A stretch of DNA of 6,393 bases from Gammaproteobacteria bacterium (lineage in GTDB: Bacteria > Pseudomonadota > Gammaproteobacteria > Pseudomonadales > UBA3067), in contig JAHRVS010000353.1 in the NCBI GenBank assembly GCA_019090565.1, positions 1 to 6,393 of the forward strand, given 5' to 3'. Shown here piece after piece: positions 1 to 5,577 of the stretch. The notes beneath the pieces are model-generated. The model had not been told where the DNA came from. It saw only the letters and a list, made by a program, of their open reading frames with translations, and did no database searches. Position numbers and translations under genes: made by a program. Position 1 is the stretch's first letter. Each line of letters begins with the position of its first letter.

Positions 1-2
1 AA

Positions 3-83
3 CAACAGGGCTATAAATCCTATTACTTTCTTAAAGGAGGGGTTAACGCTTTAGATAAAGGGTCAATAACCGTTAATTACTAA
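3..83 (+). CDS. C-terminal end of a rhodanese-like domain protein (5' end outside window)
   Basis: Frame 3 is open from the window edge and ends with TAA at 81-83, giving 26 residues that begin QQGYKSYYFLKGGVNAL. Rhodanese domains typically end with a pattern of the form G-Y-x-x-V/Y-x-L-x-G-G-x-x-A-W/L, and GYKSYYFLKGGVNAL fits it well. Rhodanese-like proteins carry or transfer sulfur through a catalytic cysteine, which would lie upstream of this window and cannot be checked. The gene is convergent with the MORN gene that ends at 200. The call rests on a short tail, so the domain name is an inference from motif shape; a chance open frame of this length is also possible. Confidence 0.5.
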   Translation, partial: QQGYKSYYFLKGGVNALDKGSITVNY

Positions 84-116
84 CAGCCTCACCCATTTCA
101 GTACAAAAAAGACCTC

Positions 117-176
117 AAAAATAGAAGCACCTCTACAGCTTAATTTTTAGAAATCAATACTATTTGTAGCGGTGCT
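117..176 (-). terminator. Stem-loop with T-rich tail after the MORN gene
   Basis: AGCACCTCTACA (126-137) and TGTAGCGGTGCT (165-176) form an inverted repeat with 11 of 12 positions paired and a 27-base loop. Read on the minus strand, the stem begins 24 bases after the MORN stop codon and is followed by TCTATTTTT and then, a few bases on, TTTTTT. This suits a Rho-independent terminator for the minus-strand gene. The long AT-rich loop is unusual for an efficient terminator, so the call is moderate. The plus-strand side has no T-run. Confidence 0.45.
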
Positions 177-199
177 CGGTAACCACTCAATGCAACTGC

Positions 200-1381
200 T
201 TATTCAAAAGTTGGCTTAGCAGTGAATTTTCCTCTCTTTATTTTCTTCATTTTCCCCATGCCAACGCTTCCATTTGGATAGCTTTCAAAGGAAAATGTTG
301 CAGAAATTAACGTTCCAGTATCGCGTGTCACAATTAACTCACCTGGCTTTTCATCCGATGTTGCGTAGCCACCAGAGGCTTGGTACTTTGCACGTGCGCT
401 ATAAAAAGGCAGCGCATATTCACCAGCCCCCTGATAATCAGCCACTTTCATATTGATACTCATATCACCTGACGTCGCCTTAATATGAAGCACTTTGGTA
501 TCATCCAGATCATCTTCGACAACCTTACAAGTGATTTTTGTTAGTGACCCAAATCGCCCTCCGTTCACCCAGTTATGTTCCAAATAAAACTCCACCTTAT
601 CGGACACATATACTTTTGGCTTAACAACCTTTACAATGGCGGGTTTAGCAATGGGTGCAGGTTCAACTTTAACCGGTTTTGGCTTCACCACAACAACTGG
701 CTTAGGGATTACCTTCGCCACCACAAGCCGCCCTTTTTTATACTGGCACGATTTTGACTTTCCTTTTTCTACACAAGTACCCTTTCCATTAGGCAATAAC
801 TTTCTCAATGGTCCGTTAAATTCCTTTCCATTCGAAAAACGAAACTTTGCGACACCTTTCGCCACATCCCCCGCTTTCCAGAGCGCAATAACTTTAGCGC
901 CACTTTTCAGGTGATACACACCCTTTCCAGACGGTAAACCCTGAACCCAGGCGCCCACATAGCGATCACCGTTGGCATAGCTCATTTTCCCCTCACCACC
1001 AGGAAGCCCACCTTTAAACATCCCTTTGTAGCGATCCTTATTCTTGTACATCATGACGCCTTCGCCACGTGTTTTATTCGCTAGCCAATTACCTTTAAAT
1101 GTATTGCCGTTCGAATAAAACATATCACCCTTTCCATTTCGCTTATTGCTTTTCCACTCACCTACGTACTTATCACCGTTTTTCCACGTATAAGTCCCTT
1201 TCCCGCTCTTTCGACCATCGACCCAGTTACCTTCGTAATTCCCACGGCTCGTGGCATAGGACCCATGGCCATGAAATCGACCAAATGAATTCCTCTCACC
1301 CACATACTCACCCGCGCCCATGCTTATAGCTGGTACTAGAACAAATGCGGATAAAATAAACCCGTAAAAAAATTTACTCAT
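200..1381 (-). CDS. Secreted MORN-repeat protein with Pro/Lys/Val linker and unknown C-terminal domain
   Basis: The protein has 393 residues. Residues 1-22 look like a Sec signal peptide (Lys3, hydrophobic core FFYGFILSAFVLVPAIS, probable cleavage after AISMGA), so it is expected in the periplasm or outside. About seven to eight MORN-type units of roughly 23 residues span 26-205, with repeated Y-x-G-x-W and G-x-G-x-x-x-x-x-G motifs such as YEGNW (49-53), YVGEW (72-76) and YVGAW (141-145); the unit near 164-186 is degenerate. MORN units form elongated beta-hairpin sheets used for binding. Residues 221-256 are a linker of Pro, Lys, Val and Ala. Residues 258-393 form a separate beta-rich domain I do not recognise; its end (GELIVTRDTGTLISATFSFE, then G-x-F) recalls DUF6252/lipocalin-like beta folds, which is only an impression. 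A partial AGGT lies 9 bases before the ATG. The gene stands alone on its strand. Ligand and role are unknown. Confidence 0.88.
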   Translation of the reverse strand: MSKFFYGFILSAFVLVPAISMGAGEYVGERNSFGRFHGHGSYATSRGNYEGNWVDGRKSGKGTYTWKNGDKYVGEWKSNKRNGKGDMFYSNGNTFKGNWLANKTRGEGVMMYKNKDRYKGMFKGGLPGGEGKMSYANGDRYVGAWVQGLPSGKGVYHLKSGAKVIALWKAGDVAKGVAKFRFSNGKEFNGPLRKLLPNGKGTCVEKGKSKSCQYKKGRLVVAKVIPKPVVVVKPKPVKVEPAPIAKPAIVKVVKPKVYVSDKVEFYLEHNWVNGGRFGSLTKITCKVVEDDLDDTKVLHIKATSGDMSINMKVADYQGAGEYALPFYSARAKYQASGGYATSDEKPGELIVTRDTGTLISATFSFESYPNGSVGMGKMKKIKRGKFTAKPTFE

Positions 1382-1466
1382 AATAGAAATACCTGCTCAA
1401 TGACCTTGATCCAACTGCCGTTTCTAGGGGTATGCAACCTCAATTGCGAGGCGTAGGAATCTAACT

Positions 1467-1495
1467 CCTATAAAAGAGTAGCTCTAAAAAAACAA
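1467..1495 (-). promoter_or_regulatory. Possible sigma70-type promoter for the MORN gene
   Basis: On the minus strand, TTGTTT (1490-1495) and TATAGG (1467-1472) are separated by 17 bases and lie about 85 bases before the MORN start codon. They match the -35 consensus at 3 of 6 positions and the -10 at 4 of 6. The spacing is ideal but the match is modest, and AT-rich intergenic DNA gives such pairs by chance. Confidence 0.25.
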
Positions 1496-2151
1496 CCACG
1501 TACGCCAAACACGTTACTCCTGTGATAATAAGCGTTAGCGCCTTGTTACAAGGCATTACAGCCCGCGCTCAATAATCAATCAAACAACCAGGCCATATTG
1601 AATCGGAGCAGAAATAAATCGCACCCACTCAATCCAGCTAAGCCATTGAAATGTATAATGACAAACGTGATTGCAAGCCTAGCGAGCCGGTAAAACTCGT
1701 TAAATTAAGCGAAATGCCCGAGGAAGAAGTAACACTAACAAGACGTAAACTTTCTTAACTACAGACCTACTAACAAAGAAGAATGTAAAATCACCGCCCC
1801 CAGCTAAAAACCAGAACCCTCAAAAAGTGTAGACTGCAGGGGAAAACCCCAGTTGCTTTGTAATGGACAAGGGCACAGCGTTAGTTAAAACTGGGAGATG
1901 CTCAGGTGATAAAGAGGGGCTCAATACTTGTTGGGCTACGGAAGCGCCATTGAGTCAACTATCTGTGGTGATATCGAAAACACCAAGAGCTCTCCGCGAA
2001 CGCAACAAGCCTTTCGGTCTATTGAGAAAATCAAACTTAACGCCCTTAAACCATGCAGCAGAACAAACACGGACAGCCGTTCAGCTTTTGCATTTCGCAT
2101 GGTTCTAGCTTGTTCTGTATTAGGCTCGGCGCTGCAACGTTCAACCATCTA
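1496..2151. other. Long intergenic stretch without a convincing gene
   Basis: I find no gene I can defend here. A 35-codon frame (1651-1758, plus) is acidic and basic enough to look protein-like but has no ribosome binding site and contains a 16-base motif shared with the dispersed repeat at 3857. A short dyad, GGGG-AAAA-CCCC, sits at 1839-1850. From about 1863 to 2150 three frames on both strands are open at once; their products are of low complexity and resemble no family. That pattern suits decayed repeat or non-coding DNA more than a gene. The segment may itself be a dispersed element; this is inference only. Confidence 0.5.
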
Positions 2152-2349
2152 TTAGTGCACGATTTCAGCGATACGAATTAAACGGGAGGCTTCGTATTCA
2201 CTTAAAGTCCGACCTAACCGGAGGTACTCATCATAAAGCGCGCTTAGCTGGCGGGGTCGCAAACGCAGAGAAGGTGCCTCGTGCTGTTCTCCTGACAGTA
2301 CCGCCACAATATGTTGTTCACCAAGAATATCAACCGCTAGTGTAATCAT
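2152..2349 (-). CDS. Small hypothetical protein (65 aa), unrecognised
   Basis: I do not recognise this protein. It begins MITLAVDILGEQHIVAVLSG and continues with an Arg/Leu-rich segment (LRLRPRQLSALYDEYLRLG) that should form an amphipathic helix, then a second likely helix (SEYEASRLIRIAEIV). There is no signal peptide or membrane segment, so a small cytosolic protein with an N-terminal beta strand and two helices is the simplest reading. Support for a real gene comes from the ribosome binding site: AAGGAGAGGGG (minus strand, 2359-2369) precedes the ATG, with AGGAG 14 bases away and the G-rich run closer. A perfect dyad lies just upstream at 2380-2395. The gene stands alone; the next genes on this strand are 600 bases upstream and 770 bases downstream. 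A DNA- or protein-binding accessory role is conceivable but unsupported. Confidence 0.55.
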   Translation of the reverse strand: MITLAVDILGEQHIVAVLSGEQHEAPSLRLRPRQLSALYDEYLRLGRTLSEYEASRLIRIAEIVH

Positions 2350-2379
2350 CGATTTTCACCCCTCTCCTTGTGATACCTA

Positions 2380-2395
2380 TAAGGTTGTGACCTTA
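2380..2395. promoter_or_regulatory. Perfect dyad upstream of the small gene, possible operator
   Basis: TAAGGTTGTGACCTTA has 6-base arms (TAAGGT/ACCTTA) around a 4-base centre. It lies 30-45 bases before the start codon at 2349 and next to TATAGG on the minus strand (2376-2381 region), which could serve as a weak -10 element. Position and symmetry suit a repressor or activator site. On the plus strand the dyad is followed, 6 bases later, by TTTTTT (2402-2407), so a terminator reading leftward-to-rightward is an alternative, though no plus-strand gene precedes it. Confidence 0.3.
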
Positions 2396-2446
2396 CCGAG
2401 CTTTTTTAATTCAAAGTCAGACAAAAAGACGCTTATTTAACAGCTT

Positions 2447-2571
2447 ATCGAAACTCACTGAGTCGAACCAGATACAAAGCAAATTTAAACGTAAAAATAA
2501 GACTTACAGATCTGATTCTAACGCTGCACACCGCTTAGTCAGTATTCCATCAGGTCACTGTCTGGCAGATT
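2447..2571 (+). repeat. Degenerate dispersed repeat, copy A
   Basis: This copy shares with copy B (3391-3545) an ordered set of motifs: a start of the form AAAYTCRCT, then CCAGATACAARGCA, then ACGTAAWAAWRA, then TCTGATT/CCTGATT followed by a run ending in TAGTCAGT/GAGTCAGT. The order and spacing are kept although the match is interrupted by small gaps. It has no open frame. Copies in a genome would mark it as an intergenic repeat family. It ends about 6 bases before the MITE-like element. Confidence 0.5.
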
Positions 2572-2577
2572 CAAGTC

Positions 2578-2773
2578 TTAAGGGCACCTCTAAAAATGCA
2601 CTTTTCACGCGATAGCTGCGTCAGCTCCGTACTCGAATCTTCGTGTATGCCTTATACACTGTGGCTCTCGGCAATTGCGTCCTGCATTGCTCTACCTCCT
2701 GCATCCATGCAGCCGTCCGTGCGGGGCCTTCTTACTCTCACGTGAAAATCGCTATTTTTAGAGATGCCCTTAA
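2578..2773. mobile_element. MITE-like element with terminal inverted repeats and TTAA ends
   Basis: Positions 2577-2597 and 2754-2774 are inverted repeats matching at 20 of 21 bases (core GGGCAYCTCTAAAAAT). The similarity extends inward to TTTTCACG on each side, making arms of about 33 bases. The element proper, GGGCAC to TGCCC, is 2582-2769 (188 bases) and is flanked on both sides by TTAA, which may be a target duplication or part of the palindromic end. The interior has further dyads: GTGTAT-GCCTT-ATACAC (2643-2659) and CTGCAT-CC-ATGCAG (2699-2712). There is no transposase frame, so movement would need an enzyme in trans. The length, ends and structured interior fit a non-autonomous miniature element. 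Confidence 0.65.
2643..2712 (-). other. Micro-ORF with strong ribosome binding site inside the MITE
   Basis: On the minus strand AGGAGGT (2694-2700) is followed after 6 bases by ATG (2685-2687) and an 11-codon frame, MQDAIAESHSV, ending in TAA at 2652-2654. One dyad (2699-2712) overlaps the first bases of the Shine-Dalgarno sequence and the other (2643-2659) spans the stop codon. The arrangement is exact enough to note, but with a single copy it may be chance; there is no evidence of translation. Confidence 0.2.
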
Positions 2774-2956
2774 GCTCTCCACTAATACCCATATATTTTT
2801 TAGGCTGTTTTTCATGCTTTAGTTCAATAAAATCATGAAGGGTATAACTGCCAGAATACGCCCGTACCCTTTATTGATAGTAAACAATGCCTTGTATGTC
2901 AACGGTGGCGGAACAAAATTAAGGCAGGGTAAAGGTCGATTTAAAGGATGCTGCAA

Positions 2957-3286
2957 TCAGGACTTAGGGGGTGGGGAAAAATTAATGGGAAAAGGGGCGA
3001 CATTACCTCCACCGTTAACGACCTTTGCCACGCCTCCTTGATTGACCTCGTCAATTCGAATGATAGCGCCCACTGGAATAAAACTCCGTGTTACACCGTC
3101 AAACTCTGCCTTAAGCTTTTCTTCCGACGGATCAACCACCACTTGGCTTCGCTCACCAAAAATGAACTCCTCTACTTCAATAAATCCGTAAAGCTCACTT
3201 TGGTATACCTGTTTTACATATATTTCATAAACCGAACCTTGGTTTAAAAATATCACCTTATAGATGGGGTTTTGCTCTTTTTTCAT
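2957..3286 (-). CDS. DUF1820 family protein (109 aa)
   Basis: The protein matches the DUF1820 family (Pfam PF08850), small conserved proteins of Gammaproteobacteria with no established function. Hallmark stretches are PIYKVIFLNQGSVYEIYVKQ (7-26), SELYGFIEVEEFIFGERSQV (30-49) and VVDPSEEKLKAEF (50-62), followed by RSFIPVGAIIRIDEV (67-81). The tail (88-109) is rich in Gly and Pro and is species-variable. No signal peptide or membrane segment is present, so it is likely cytosolic. I place the start at the ATG at 3286 because the family begins about six residues before PIY; an upstream in-frame TTG at 3358 would add 24 basic residues foreign to the family. There is no clear Shine-Dalgarno sequence before this ATG. 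The gene is alone on its strand and is bracketed by two repeat blocks. Confidence 0.9.
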   Translation of the reverse strand: MKKEQNPIYKVIFLNQGSVYEIYVKQVYQSELYGFIEVEEFIFGERSQVVVDPSEEKLKAEFDGVTRSFIPVGAIIRIDEVNQGGVAKVVNGGGNVAPFPINFSPPPKS

Positions 3287-3373
3287 GATAGACCGGTTAT
3301 TTTTACTGCAAATTAGTCGTTTACGCCTAGATATATTAAGGCAAATACTGGTAGCCAAAAACGAGTATCAAAA

Positions 3374-3388
3374 CTGTTAACCTAACAG
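3374..3388. repeat. Short perfect inverted repeat upstream of the DUF1820 gene
   Basis: CTGTTA-ACC-TAACAG has 6-base arms and a 3-base centre. It lies about 90 bases before the DUF1820 start codon and immediately before repeat copy B. It could be a regulatory site or the terminal part of the repeat, since TGTTAAA recurs at the start of copies B and C. Confidence 0.3.
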
Positions 3389-3390
3389 GG

Positions 3391-3545
3391 TGTTAAAATT
3401 CGCTAAACCGAGCCAGATACAAGGCACAAGATATAAGAGAAAGTTAAGCAGCAAGGCGCAGTTTACACGTAATAAATGAACACTTTCAGCCTGATTTTAT
3501 GGTCGTAGCATCCGAGTCAGTGGAGTCCCACTGGGCAGTTAAATT
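3391..3545 (+). repeat. Degenerate dispersed repeat, copy B
   Basis: It begins TGTTAAAATTCGCTAAA, contains CCAGATACAAGGCA, CAGTTTACACGTAATAAATG and CCTGATTTTA, and ends near TCCGAGTCAGTGGAG (3511-3525) and CCCACTGGGCAGTT. It is about 35 bases longer than copies A and C in the middle part. No frame of note is open. It stops about 5 bases before the second MITE-like element. Confidence 0.55.
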
Positions 3546-3549
3546 AAAA

Positions 3550-3679
3550 GCGCCTCTAAGGCAGTGGATTTAAAATAAGAGCAAGGAGACTTGTACACGA
3601 TGCACTGTATGCCCGTTTTGCCGGAGCTTTAACCGTTGACGTAGCCATTGCGTGAAAATCATTATTTTCAGGACTGTCC
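3550..3679. mobile_element. Degenerate MITE-like element, second copy
   Basis: The right end (3651-3680) matches the right end of the first element at 23 of 30 bases, sharing CGTGAAAATC, ATTTT, AG and CCT. The left end keeps GCGCCTCTAA, close to GGGCACCTCTAA in the first element. The interior is shorter and diverged. It is therefore a decayed or partly deleted relative about 130 bases long. An 84-codon minus-strand frame that crosses it (3556-3810) is best explained as chance. Confidence 0.45.
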
Positions 3680-3856
3680 TCAGCTAGCCATTTCCTCGAA
3701 AAAAACCATCTCCAGTATATACCGATACAATGCTTTGTGTAACGTAAAACAAGCTCGCCCATAGCATGACAAACAAACCCGTCAAAAACAGGCAGAGTAG
3801 CCAGTACCATCTATAATATTTTCAGAGCCGTAACGACAAACTAATAACTAATAGAC

Positions 3857-3967
3857 TGTTAAAGCTCGTTAAAACTCGGAAGAACTGAACGAATGCGTAG
3901 GTTTGCAACTTTAAGTAAGCGCCTTAGACGCCGTCGTATATATCCGAGTCAGTAGAGATTAAACAAC
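3857..3967 (+). repeat. Degenerate dispersed repeat, copy C
   Basis: It begins TGTTAAAGCTCGTTAAAA, like copy B, and carries TCCGAGTCAGTAGAG (3943-3957), which matches copy B's TCCGAGTCAGTGGAG at 14 of 15 bases. The middle is poorly conserved. Unlike copies A and B it is not followed by a MITE-like element. It lies about 50 bases before the next gene and may contribute to that gene's upstream region. The remaining sequence at 3680-3856 shows nothing I can name. Confidence 0.5.
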
Positions 3968-4019
3968 CTACTAGGAATACTGCGAAAAATATCGATCACA
4001 TTCAACACAGGCCACATAA

Positions 4020-4310
4020 ATGAAACCAGGATCGGATACAGCCAAAGCACGCGTTGTCATTCTTACGGACAACTATCGAATTAAGTGTAACCTCAACATT
4101 GTTCCCGGAGTGCGCCTCACCGACTATATTCGCTCAGAAAGTTCCTTCGTAGCCGTCACCTCCGCAGAGGTTTACAACATCGAAGGCAGAAAAATGATCT
4201 TATCTGCCGACTTTATGGATATAAATAAAGATCACATACAAATTATTGCCCCTGATGAAATGGTCGAGCAGCAGCCCGCAGACTTCCTTATTCATAATAC
4301 ACTGGAGTAA
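4020..4310 (+). CDS. DUF6812-like small protein (96 aa)
   Basis: The 96-residue product carries a compact domain over about residues 9-77: KARVVILTDNYRIKCNLNI, then PGVRLTDYIRSE, SFVAVTSAEVYNIEGRKMIL and a closing INKDHIQIIAP. The pattern of a strand with T-D-x-Y/H-R-I-x-G/C, a P-G-x-R-L-T/S-D-Y/F motif, an F-V/I-A/P-V-T-x-A/V-x-V strand and a final N-K/R-D/E-H-I-x-x-I strand is what I recall from proteins labelled DUF6812. The function of that family is unknown to me. There is no signal peptide or membrane segment, so it should be cytosolic. TAA directly precedes the ATG in frame, which fixes this start. No good Shine-Dalgarno sequence is visible; ACAGG 10-14 bases upstream is the best. The protein domain name comes from memory; the gene itself is convincing. 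Confidence 0.8.
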   Translation: MKPGSDTAKARVVILTDNYRIKCNLNIVPGVRLTDYIRSESSFVAVTSAEVYNIEGRKMILSADFMDINKDHIQIIAPDEMVEQQPADFLIHNTLE

Positions 4311-4553
4311 ACACAGCGAAAGCACTCCCCCAAGCCTCCCTCTTCAGCGCACACAGCCAGACAAAATACGTATACATTAGGAGGAGCTCCTGCTTACCGC
4401 CTTCACAAGCGCAATAGGGGTGGCGTTGTTACTTCAAGTCCTCTAAAATCCTGCCTTGACTCATATTTAACCGTACGCAAGTGACACCAAGTTCACCTTA
4501 TTATCTGCAGACATCGCTAATACAGGGGACAGGCATACGGCACACACGGAAGC
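4311..4553. other. Intergenic stretch with a perfect palindrome and an orphan Shine-Dalgarno sequence
   Basis: AGGAGCTCCT (4382-4391) is a perfect 10-base palindrome overlapping AGGAGG (4379-4384). No ATG, GTG or TTG follows at the right distance, but a CTG at 4390 opens an 18-codon hydrophobic frame (LLTAFTSAIGVALLLQVL) ending in TAA at 4444-4446. A TTGACT at 4456-4461 is a good -35 match for the downstream membrane-protein gene, but no convincing -10 lies 16-18 bases after it. No terminator for the upstream gene is evident. Confidence 0.35.
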
Positions 4554-4568
4554 GGGAGAACCACCATA
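4554..4568 (+). promoter_or_regulatory. Ribosome binding site placed before an ATA codon
   Basis: GGGAGA (4554-4559) stands 6 bases before ATA (4566-4568), which is in frame with the TVP38/TMEM64 gene. The frame is open from 4521 to the gene end, and no ATG, GTG, TTG or CTG occurs in it before GTG at 4620. Translation from ATA would restore a short polar N-terminus and a full first membrane segment. The site decides between a non-AUG start, a mutated start, and the internal GTG. Confidence 0.4.
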
Positions 4569-4619
4569 ATCGCCGACACATCAAATCGCGGCATCATTCC
4601 GGTCGTCGCGCTTGGTCTC

Positions 4620-5273
4620 GTGTTAATTTCAGCCTTTATCGCCTACCAGATGCTGGACGTAGGTCAATGGCTGAGTGTTAAAGCCCTTGCAACGAATATC
4701 GACAAGTTAAGGGGTTTTGAAGCAGAGTTTGGCTTCCTGGGCCCTGCTGTTTTCTTCGTTGTAGCCAGTATTGCGATAGTCATTAATGTCCCCACTGCAA
4801 TAGTCATTGCCATTGCAGCTATGATATACGGGCCATTTGGCGCAATCATACTAGGAACACTCTGCTTTTCACTGGCAATTGTGATCATGTTCTATATCGC
4901 GAAAGTTGCCGACCAAGGTTTGATAAAGCGTATCATTGAAAAGTACTTGCCTCGAACCAACAACTATATTCAGGACACCAACCTTCATACCATTATCAAT
5001 TTGCGTCTTATTTTTTTTGCATTACCGCCTATAAATTGGATGCTGGCCATATTATGCACCCGGTTTTCCAGCTACTTTTGGGGCTCGGTAATTGGTGCAT
5101 TGCCCAACATTGTTGTTTTCAGCTGGCTAGGTGGCACCTTGGTGGAAGTTATTCGCGAGGGCCGATCACTGTGGTTCTGGAACACACCAGAGCTAATTGC
5201 GCCAACCGCGCTCGGTATCTCATTGGCAATATTGAGTATTTTGCTTAAGAAGAAAACCGGCGGGGATAATTAA
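4620..5273 (+). CDS. TVP38/TMEM64 family membrane protein (SNARE-associated/VTT domain)
   Basis: This is an inner-membrane protein of the TVP38/TMEM64 branch of the DedA superfamily (Pfam PF09335). From GTG it has 217 residues. Hydrophobic segments lie near 40-60, 62-96, 130-145, 155-172 and 191-209. Family features are the segment AIAAMIYGPFGAIILGT (64-80), the re-entrant region LRLIFFALPPINWMLAI (128-144) with Arg129 and Pro136-Pro137, and the WGSVIGALPNIVVF segment (154-167). Relatives are thought to handle lipid translocation; the substrate here is unknown. GTG at 4620 is the first standard start, but it has no ribosome binding site and cuts into the first membrane segment. The frame continues upstream, and a start at ATA (4566) behind GGGAGA would give 235 residues with a complete N-terminal helix (PVVALGLVLISAFIAY). 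I think the true start is upstream. The gene is about 300 bases from both neighbours. Confidence 0.88.
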   Translation: MLISAFIAYQMLDVGQWLSVKALATNIDKLRGFEAEFGFLGPAVFFVVASIAIVINVPTAIVIAIAAMIYGPFGAIILGTLCFSLAIVIMFYIAKVADQGLIKRIIEKYLPRTNNYIQDTNLHTIINLRLIFFALPPINWMLAILCTRFSSYFWGSVIGALPNIVVFSWLGGTLVEVIREGRSLWFWNTPELIAPTALGISLAILSILLKKKTGGDN

Positions 5274-5577
5274 AACCGTATTCAAGTGAAAAGACGGCGT
5301 AAAAACCGGGGCTAAAAATAAAGATACGCAAAGGCATTATCTGACACCATTAGCAGATCAAAAATCAACCAGCAAGTTGTGGGCTTTCCACTCGCTCCAC
5401 GGGATAGATATTAGTAGTAAACTAGGAATAAATAACCGCTCACACAAGCCCCGCGGCGCTTTCATTTGATGTTTTATAACATTGCAGAGCCAAACAAGCT
5501 CAATAGACAGTGAAAGGGCTGATGTCGCTTATACCGCCTTTAATTAGAAACCATTAATCAGCCAGCAGTGACTTTTT
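5274..5577. other. Intergenic stretch between the TVP38 and sulfotransferase genes
   Basis: These 304 bases hold no open frame worth naming. GAGC-CAAACAA-GCTC (5487-5501) is a short dyad. TTGCAG (5482-5487) and TAGACA (5504-5509), 16 bases apart, are a poor promoter candidate for the next gene. No clear terminator follows the TVP38 stop codon. The spacing suggests that the sulfotransferase gene has its own promoter. Confidence 0.5.

Noticed and set aside
34..41. AAAGGAGG resembling a strong ribosome binding site
   Set aside because: It encodes the Lys-Gly-Gly of the rhodanese-like tail and no start codon follows at a suitable distance.
127..135. GCACCTCTA, identical to part of the MITE end motif
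   Set aside because: Only nine bases match, the flanking bases do not, and the motif is accounted for by the stem-loop after the MORN gene.
1651..1758. 35-codon plus-strand frame with charged, protein-like composition
   Set aside because: There is no ribosome binding site, and it overlaps GGTAAAACTCGTTAAA (1689-1704), which matches the start of repeat copy C at 14 of 16 bases, so a repeat remnant is as likely.
1936..2148. 70-codon minus-strand frame starting 3 bases after the stop of the small gene
   Set aside because: The tight spacing suggests coupling, but there is no ribosome binding site, the composition is Cys/Arg/Leu-rich without pattern, and two opposite frames are equally open.
2835..2873. 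AAGGGTA/TACCCTT inverted repeat as a terminator for the DUF1820 gene
   Set aside because: The arms are only 7 bases with a loop of about 20, and no T-run follows on the minus strand.
3556..3810. 84-codon minus-strand frame
   Set aside because: Its 3' half is the degenerate MITE-like element, it has no ribosome binding site, and the product resembles no protein family.
4481..4681. 66-codon plus-strand frame overlapping the start of the TVP38 gene
   Set aside because: The product is rich in Arg and His as expected for a shifted frame, and it runs into the membrane-protein coding sequence out of frame. I considered a frameshifted N-terminus but the in-frame extension from 4566 explains the first helix better.
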